From positions 73,566-122,845 of the forward strand of contig PLUF01000069.1 in the NCBI GenBank assembly GCA_003164815.1: a stretch of 49,280 nucleotides of DNA. The letters are read 5' to 3'. Shown one piece after another: positions 44,332 to 49,280 of this stretch (positions are counted from its first letter, which is position 1; each line of letters starts with the position of its first letter). Below the pieces are notes generated by a model. The model did no database searches. It saw only the letters and a list, made by a program, of their open reading frames with translations, and was not told where the DNA came from. A program made the position numbers and the translations under genes. This DNA comes from Candidatus Gagatemarchaeum stordalenia. GTDB taxonomy: Archaea > Thermoproteota > Nitrososphaeria > Nitrososphaerales > Gagatemarchaeaceae.

Positions 44332-45633
44332 TCACACAACTAGGAGGTAGGCGTAGAGGACGGCCACGTCGATTACCGTGATCAACACTCCGATCTTCAT
44401 GAACTCGAAGAATCCGATTCGGTATCCCTGCTTCTCCGCCCCCTGAACGACGATGAGGTTGCTGGCGGCCCCGAGGAGCGTGAGATTCCCTGCGAGGGTG
44501 CTCCCTCCGGCGAGCGAGGCCCAGGCGTAAGCCGAGCCCGAGGTGAATCCGAGCGTCTTCATCAGCGGGATGTAGAGCGCTACCATTGGCACATTGCTGA
44601 GGACCTGGCTAAGGACGACCGATGACGAAAGGATAGAGGACACCGCCGCGGCAGGGTGCGCGGAGCTGATCGAAGGGAGGTAGCCTGCGACGGACGCTAT
44701 GATTCCGTTGTCGGAGACCGCCTGCATCAGGACGAAGAGGGCGGCGAAGAGGACGAGGATCCCCCAATCGAGCCTCTCGAGGATCTCCCTCCCCTTTCCG
44801 CTGATCACGAGAAGCAGGACGGCTCCGAACAGGGAGACCTCGCTTATCCCGAACGGCTCGTGGACGCCGAAGATGGCGACGGCGTTGACGAGGAGTATCC
44901 CTGACATCGTGAGAATCACGACCGCCGTGGCCTTCTGCGCGAGCGGTCCGTCCCTCCTGACCACCTCAGATACCCCAGTCTCTGCCGTCGACGGGACCGT
45001 CAGGCTTCCCATCTGCTTCCTGAAGATGTACCGTAGGACGAGGGCGGTCAGCGCTAGGTCGATGAGTACCGGGACGAGGAGATAGTACGCGAACTGGAGC
45101 ACCGGCGCCTCGAGCCCGCTCGAGACCGCGATCAGCAGGTTCTGCGGGTTACCCATCGGGGTGGCGGCGCTTCCGACGGTCACCGCGAAGGCGAGGGTGA
45201 GCAGGAGGGGTTTCGCGTCCATCTTCATCCTCCTTGCGAGCGAGATCATTATCGGCGTCCCCATCAGCGCTATCGTGTCGTTCATGAGAACCATCGAGAG
45301 GAAAGCGAAGCCGAAGAAGCTGAGATAGAGGACGTCCCCCGGCCCCTTCGCCCTCCTGAGTACCCTTTCGGCGAACGCCTCGAGCGCGCCGGACAGGTCC
45401 AGTGCCGTCACAAGGACGAACATGCTGAACAGGAAAACGATTACCTGGAGGTTGACCGCGGCGTAGGCCTCCGGCACTCCGATTGAGCCCGAGAGCACCA
45501 TTGCAGTAGCGCCCGCCAGGAAGATCAGCCAGATTGGTACCGAGGTCCTCCGCACGTTCCTGAGGATGAGGGCTGCGTAGGTCGCGCCGAAGACAGCCAA
45601 GGCGACGTAGGACTGGATTGTCCCGAAGCTCAA
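44332..45633 (-). CDS. ArsB/NhaD ion transporter superfamily permease (SLC13-like)
   Basis: 433 residues, about 11-12 membrane helices in two inverted repeats. Each repeat has the family motif: SAATPMGNPQNLL in the first and STLAGNLTLLGAASNLIV in the second. FLFSMFVLVTALDLSGALEAFAERVL is also typical. The superfamily carries arsenite, sodium/proton, citrate or dicarboxylate ions; which one is not decided. No ars regulator or arsA is near, so arsenite is not favoured by context. TTG start 45633, TATA-like CAAATATG (45658-45665, reverse strand) 28 bases upstream. Its promoter backs onto the thermosome promoter. Confidence 0.88.
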   Translation of the reverse strand: MSFGTIQSYVALAVFGATYAALILRNVRRTSVPIWLIFLAGATAMVLSGSIGVPEAYAAVNLQVIVFLFSMFVLVTALDLSGALEAFAERVLRRAKGPGDVLYLSFFGFAFLSMVLMNDTIALMGTPIMISLARRMKMDAKPLLLTLAFAVTVGSAATPMGNPQNLLIAVSSGLEAPVLQFAYYLLVPVLIDLALTALVLRYIFRKQMGSLTVPSTAETGVSEVVRRDGPLAQKATAVVILTMSGILLVNAVAIFGVHEPFGISEVSLFGAVLLLVISGKGREILERLDWGILVLFAALFVLMQAVSDNGIIASVAGYLPSISSAHPAAAVSSILSSSVVLSQVLSNVPMVALYIPLMKTLGFTSGSAYAWASLAGGSTLAGNLTLLGAASNLIVVQGAEKQGYRIGFFEFMKIGVLITVIDVAVLYAYLLVV

Positions 45634-45722
45634 GGGTCAAGAGCAGGCCAAAGGGGCATATTTGACGTATTCTGAGCCCCGGACCTACCCTCCCCCACGC
45701 TCAAGGTGGGCCAAAGCCGAAT

Positions 45723-45749
45723 TTTTTATATACAACTCGAAGTTGTATA
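45723..45749 (+). promoter_or_regulatory. Thermosome promoter with a perfect 21-bp palindrome
   Basis: TATA-like TTTTTATATAC (45723-45733) runs into TATACAACT, a 3-base CGA spacer and AGTTGTATA (45729-45749), a perfect 9+3+9 inverted repeat. A repressor bound here would cover the TATA box and transcription start. Archaeal heat-shock regulators such as Phr use sites in this location; the identity of the protein here is unknown. Confidence 0.65.
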
Positions 45750-45774
45750 GTTGGCGTGGTGTTATAGGAACAAT

Positions 45775-47439
45775 ATGTCAACAACAGCTATTTCCGCAAT
45801 GACTTCCGGGGGCACTCCCGTCCTCATCCTGAAAGAGGGGAGCAACCAGTCGAAGGGTAAGGAAGCACAGCGGAACAATATCGCGGCAGCCAAGCTGATC
45901 GCTGAGATCGTAAAGACCTCCGTGGGTCCGCGCGGCATGGACAAGATGCTCGTAGACTCGCTCGGCGACGTCACGATCACCAACGACGGCGCGACCATGC
46001 TCAAGGAGATCGACGTCCAGCACCCCGCCGCGAAGATGCTCGTCGAAGTCTCGAAGGCCACCGACAACGAGGTGGGCGACGGGACAACATCGGCGGTGAT
46101 ACTCGCCGGCGCGTTGCTCGAGAAGGCGGAGGAGCTCATCGACAAGGGCGTCCATCCGACCGTGATCGTCGAGGGCTACAACAAGGCAGCCCGCAAGGCG
46201 GTCGAGTTCCTGGAGGAGTTCGCGGAGAAAATCTCTCCGACCAACAAGGAATGGCTGATCAAGATCGCAAGGACCAGCATGCAGACCAAGCTCGTCTCTC
46301 GCGAGGCGCAGGAGCTAGCTGAGATCGTAGTAGCGGCATCCACCCAGGTCGCCGAGAAGACGGGGACGACCTACAAGGTGGACCTCAGCAACATCAAGGT
46401 GGAGAAGAAGCCCGGAGGATCTCTGAAGGACACCAAGCTCATCATGGGCTTCGTGCTTGACAAGGAGGTCGCTCACTCGGGCATGCCCAGGAAGATCGAG
46501 AACGCGAAGATCGCCATCGTCAACGCGGCCTTCGAGATCGAGAAGACCGAATTCGACGCAAAGCTGAACATCAGCGACCCCTCGATGATGAAGAAGTTCC
46601 TCGACGAGGAGACGCACATGCTCAAGGACATGGTAGACAAGGTCGTCGCCATCGGGGCCAACGTGCTGATCTGCCAGAAGGGCCTGGACGACATCGCCCA
46701 GCACTATCTCGCCAAGGCAGGAATCCTCGCGGTGCGGCGTGTCAAGGAGAGCGACATGACCAACCTCGCAAAGGCAACGGGTGCCCGTATCGCCAACAAC
46801 TTTGAGGATCTCTCCGTGAAGGACCTGGGTTACGCTGCCCTGGTCGAGGAGCGAAAGATAGAGCAGGACAAGTGGGTCTTCATCGAGGGCACGAAGAACC
46901 CCAAGGCAGTGACCATCCTCGTAAGAGGGGGGACACAGAGGATCGTCGACGAGGCGGACCGCTCGCTCCACGATGCGCTCATGGTGACGAAGGACGTCAT
47001 CGAGAAGCCGGCGATAGTCGCTGGCGGAGGCGCTCCCGAAGAAGAGATGGCCACGAGAATCCTGAAGTGGACCGACACCCTCACGGGCAGGGAGCAGCTC
47101 GCAGCCCAGAAGTTCGCAGAGGCTCTTGAGACTATCCCGATCGCGCTTGCGACCAACGCCGGCCTCGACCCGATCGACACGATGGTGGAGATCAGGGCGA
47201 AGCACGCCGAGGGCGGGAAGTGGTTCGGAATCGAAGCGAAGCAGGCCAAAGTGATGGACATGCACAAGGAGAACGTCATCGAGCCGCTCGCCGTGAAGGA
47301 GCAGATCATCAGGTCGGCCACCGAGGCCGCATGCATGATCCTCAGGATCGACGACGTCATCGCTTCCGGCAAGTCGAAGGGCCCATCCGGGCCGCCCGGC
47401 GGAGGAATGGGCGGCATGGGCGGCGGCGACTTCGAGTAG
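45775..47439 (+). CDS. Thermosome subunit (group II chaperonin)
   Basis: 554 residues from ATG 45775. Nucleotide-binding motifs are [34 protein letters not shown] and [14 protein letters not shown]. The late [10 protein letters not shown] and [12 protein letters not shown] segments are also conserved, and the C-terminus ends in GGM repeats and DFE. It forms eight- or nine-membered double rings that fold proteins using ATP, closing with a built-in helical lid. The frame opens at 45751 (MAWCYRNN), but this is within the promoter region; MSTTAISAM is chosen, with MTSGGTPV (45799) also possible. A palindrome over the promoter suggests heat-shock control. A terminator hairpin follows. Confidence 0.96.
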   Translation: MSTTAISAMTSGGTPVLILKEGSNQSKGKEAQRNNIAAAKLIAEIVKTSVGPRGMDKMLVDSLGDVTITNDGATMLKEIDVQHPAAKMLVEVSKATDNEVGDGTTSAVILAGALLEKAEELIDKGVHPTVIVEGYNKAARKAVEFLEEFAEKISPTNKEWLIKIARTSMQTKLVSREAQELAEIVVAASTQVAEKTGTTYKVDLSNIKVEKKPGGSLKDTKLIMGFVLDKEVAHSGMPRKIENAKIAIVNAAFEIEKTEFDAKLNISDPSMMKKFLDEETHMLKDMVDKVVAIGANVLICQKGLDDIAQHYLAKAGILAVRRVKESDMTNLAKATGARIANNFEDLSVKDLGYAALVEERKIEQDKWVFIEGTKNPKAVTILVRGGTQRIVDEADRSLHDALMVTKDVIEKPAIVAGGGAPEEEMATRILKWTDTLTGREQLAAQKFAEALETIPIALATNAGLDPIDTMVEIRAKHAEGGKWFGIEAKQAKVMDMHKENVIEPLAVKEQIIRSATEAACMILRIDDVIASGKSKGPSGPPGGGMGGMGGGDFE

Positions 47440-47449
47440 TCGCGTCACC

Positions 47450-47487
47450 GATCCCACGCCAGTCGTGGGATCATCCGTCTCTTTTTT
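47450..47487 (+). terminator. Terminator hairpin after the thermosome gene
   Basis: GATCCCAC (47450-47457) and GTGGGATC (47465-47472) form a perfect 8-base stem with loop GCCAGTC, followed by a T-run at 47482-47487. It sits between the convergent thermosome and MFS genes. Confidence 0.7.
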
Positions 47488-47494
47488 CTGAGAC

Positions 47495-48739
47495 CTAACC
47501 TTTGGTCTTTTTGGCCTTCGCGAGAAGCGGAGTAGCGAGCGCCCCTATCAGCCCGATCACTGCCAGGACGACGAAGGCCAGAGTCAGTCTTGAATAGTCC
47601 TCTCCTATTATGACCTGACCGATTACGGGCCCGAAGACATTCCCTCCCATTATCCCAAGACCCCATACGAAACCATTACCCGCCGACCAGGACGCCCTGG
47701 GGACGTAGTCCGAGGCGAGGCTGAGGAGTGTAGGAAAGGAGCTGAAGGAGAAGAAGCCGAATACCGTGATGCAGGCAAGACCTAGATAACCTCCGGTAGA
47801 GATGTAACCCAAGACCGCCAGGGCCGCGCCCGCGGAGCTCACTCCGAGGACGTACCTCTTGTCCAGCCTCTCCACGAGGGTTCCCAGCACGAGCTGACCT
47901 GGGATCGCCCCGATGTACATGACGGCCAGGGTAAGGCCGAGCGTCGATCCGACTCCCTCCCCCTTCACGTTGGTGATGTACGCGGGCAGCCAGGCCGAGA
48001 CCCCGGTGTTGGCGATAGACCTCACGAAGGTTAAGACCGTGAGAACAAGGATCCCCTTCGTGAGCGCCTCCTTCATGCCGCGGCGCCTTCCGCCATCGAC
48101 GGGGTCCCTCGCGACTCTATAGTCCTTGAGGCCCCTCCAGATTGCAAACGCCGCGAGGACCCCGATCGTCGACATCACGGCCAGCGCGAGCGCGTACTCC
48201 TCTCCGACTGGGAGGAGGCCCCCCTCCCCGAAAAGGATGACGAGCGCGAAGAACAGAGGCGGGAAGACCGCGGCCCCCACCTGCCCCCAGGCGCCGTTGA
48301 ACCCGAGTGCCTTCCCGCTGTCCCCCGGTCCGAATGACGCCTGGATGATCGCCGCCCCAACTGGGTGGTATGACGAGCTACCGAATCCCACGAGGATCGC
48401 TACGCCGGCCACGAGGAAATAGAGGAAGCCGTTGGTCGGTGCCGCGAGCGCCAGCGCGAATCCAAGGAAGGCCAGTGAGATTAGCGCGATCCCTCTCGCT
48501 AGTATGGTCCCCTGCGATCCACGGCTGTCAGCCAGGTGACCGACATAGAAGTTCAGAAGGGCGGAGGAGGAGTAAAACGAGACCAAGATCAGGGTGATAG
48601 CGATCGGCAGCGCGTGCTTCTCGTTGGCGATAATGTCCGCCACCAATGGGAGGAACATGGTCCACCCGTCGTTTATCAGGTGACCGAGAGAGGTGAACGC
48701 CAGGACGCGCCACTTCTCGACGGGCCGGACACTTTGCAA
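47495..48739 (-). CDS. MFS transporter
   Basis: 414 residues with 12 membrane helices in two halves. GHLADSRGSQGTILARG between helices 2 and 3 is the MFS loop motif (usual GxxxDRxGRR), and GTLVERLDKRYVL is its counterpart in the second half. LGHLINDGWTMFLPLV at the start and GFGSSSYHPVGAAIIQ are like the fosmidomycin-resistance/FsR-type group, which exports small molecules. The substrate is not known. TTG start 48739, with TATA-like GACTTATGC (48764-48772, reverse strand) 29 bases upstream. Confidence 0.88.
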   Translation of the reverse strand: MQSVRPVEKWRVLAFTSLGHLINDGWTMFLPLVADIIANEKHALPIAITLILVSFYSSSALLNFYVGHLADSRGSQGTILARGIALISLAFLGFALALAAPTNGFLYFLVAGVAILVGFGSSSYHPVGAAIIQASFGPGDSGKALGFNGAWGQVGAAVFPPLFFALVILFGEGGLLPVGEEYALALAVMSTIGVLAAFAIWRGLKDYRVARDPVDGGRRRGMKEALTKGILVLTVLTFVRSIANTGVSAWLPAYITNVKGEGVGSTLGLTLAVMYIGAIPGQLVLGTLVERLDKRYVLGVSSAGAALAVLGYISTGGYLGLACITVFGFFSFSSFPTLLSLASDYVPRASWSAGNGFVWGLGIMGGNVFGPVIGQVIIGEDYSRLTLAFVVLAVIGLIGALATPLLAKAKKTKG

Positions 48740-48788
48740 TTCGCCGGACCGCTCCTCCCGTCCGCATAAGTCTTGCCCAGGCAGGCCG

Positions 48789-49280
48789 CTACTGGATCTT
48801 ACGCTTCCCAGCGTACGCTAGGACGTCTATCTGGGAACGGACCACCTCTTCGCCCTTGAGCTCCCCCGGCTGGACAAACCGGAGCTCGCTCCAGGCCGCG
48901 CTCTTCGGGGGCAGGTCGCGGGTCCCCGTGTAGATGAAACCTATGTCCCAGTGGTTCTCGGTCCCCGAGGTGTCGACGAACGTGAGGGGCCCGTCGAGCT
49001 TCAGGTCGTGGATGTTCAGCTGCTCCCTCAGTATCCTCCGGGCGGCGCCCTCCGGGGTCTCGTAGAGCATCAGGTGGGAGGAGGGGAGCATCCACCCCGT
49101 CCTCAGGCGTTCTACCCTCTTGAGGTCGAGGGCGCCGATGTGGTCCCAGTTCGCGTTCTTGTCTATCTTCCCCATGAGGACGCTCCCCGGGTCGTTGCGA
49201 CTCGAGATAATCACGAACGCCGAGATGCACATCCCTCCCTCAGGCATCTTCCTCATCCTAGGCGGGACGGCCTTCTTGCT
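48789..49280 (-). CDS. NUDIX-like protein, 5' end possibly beyond the window
   Basis: At least 155 residues. MPEGGMCISAFVIISSRND and WDHIGALDLKRVERLRTGWMLPSSHLMLYETPEGAARRILREQL have the order of a NUDIX domain. The expected box (GxxxxxExxxxxxxREUxEExGU) is degraded, with ARRILREQLN replacing AxREUxEExG. It may thus bind nucleotides without hydrolysing them. The frame stays open from the first ATG (49256) to the window edge (SKKAVPPR precedes it), so the true start may lie outside. Its 3' end is 49 bases from the MFS gene start, on the same strand. Confidence 0.7.
   Translation of the reverse strand, partial: SKKAVPPRMRKMPEGGMCISAFVIISSRNDPGSVLMGKIDKNANWDHIGALDLKRVERLRTGWMLPSSHLMLYETPEGAARRILREQLNIHDLKLDGPLTFVDTSGTENHWDIGFIYTGTRDLPPKSAAWSELRFVQPGELKGEEVVRSQIDVLAYAGKRKIQ

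Noticed and set aside
46315..47457. 380-residue antisense open frame within the thermosome gene
   Set aside because: It mirrors the GC-rich codon pattern of the thermosome on the other strand; its translation has no fold-like features.
1..49280. tRNA, rRNA and CRISPR arrays
   Set aside because: The intergenic gaps were read for T-arm/anticodon patterns and regularly spaced repeats; none was convincing. A covariance search would be more sensitive.

Overview
The window (GC-rich, roughly 60% by eye) is a piece of an archaeal chromosome. Archaeal markers are a thermosome subunit, a HerA-NurA pair, a pyruvoyl-dependent arginine decarboxylase, a thermopsin-type protease, a DUF996 membrane protein and an A/B-type promoter style. 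Most genes have a TATA-like box centred 26-31 bases before the start codon, so most transcripts appear leaderless. Several of these promoters place the start on TTG or GTG codons. No rRNA, tRNA or CRISPR array was seen. The lineage is an inference: a TACK-type archaeon, perhaps Nitrososphaerota outside the ammonia oxidisers, is plausible, but nothing here proves it.

Layout. 1-8.8 kb: a PLP-fold amino-acid enzyme cut by the left edge, arginine decarboxylase, an orphan PII protein, an anchored thermopsin, and several secreted or hypothetical proteins. 8.9-9.8 kb: a membrane-anchored winged-helix protein with an extracellular domain. 9.9-27 kb: a catabolic region with aldehyde dehydrogenase, M19 dipeptidase, DapA-type aldolase, M29-type protein, APC permease, CocE/S15 hydrolase, Xaa-Pro dipeptidase, two LLM-family flavin oxidoreductases, amidohydrolase, isochorismatase-family hydrolase, a glyoxalase-fold protein and small stress-type proteins. 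It reads as uptake and breakdown of peptides and amides. A 1,313-bp mobile element encoding a TnpB-family protein sits between the divergent promoters of an LLM gene and the amidohydrolase. 27-30.5 kb: PepF-like M3 peptidase, a divergent winged-helix/membrane-protein locus and thioredoxin. 30.5-34.4 kb: a molybdate/tungstate module (ModE-like regulator, Mop protein, ModABC-like transporter) with a shared palindromic operator. 34.5-42 kb: DUF996 protein, HMG-CoA synthase, and a nurA-herA operon in which herA carries a 528-residue intein in its P-loop. 42-49.3 kb: a btuF-like remnant, threonine dehydratase, pterin dehydratase, an ion-transporter-superfamily permease, thermosome, an MFS transporter and a NUDIX-like protein running to the right edge.

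The most unusual object is the TnpB element. It has 22-bp imperfect terminal inverted repeats (19 of 22 matching) and a perfect 8-bp flanking direct repeat, TCTCAGGC. That is the architecture of a cut-and-paste DDE element, whereas TnpB normally rides in IS200/IS605 or IS607 elements, which have neither.
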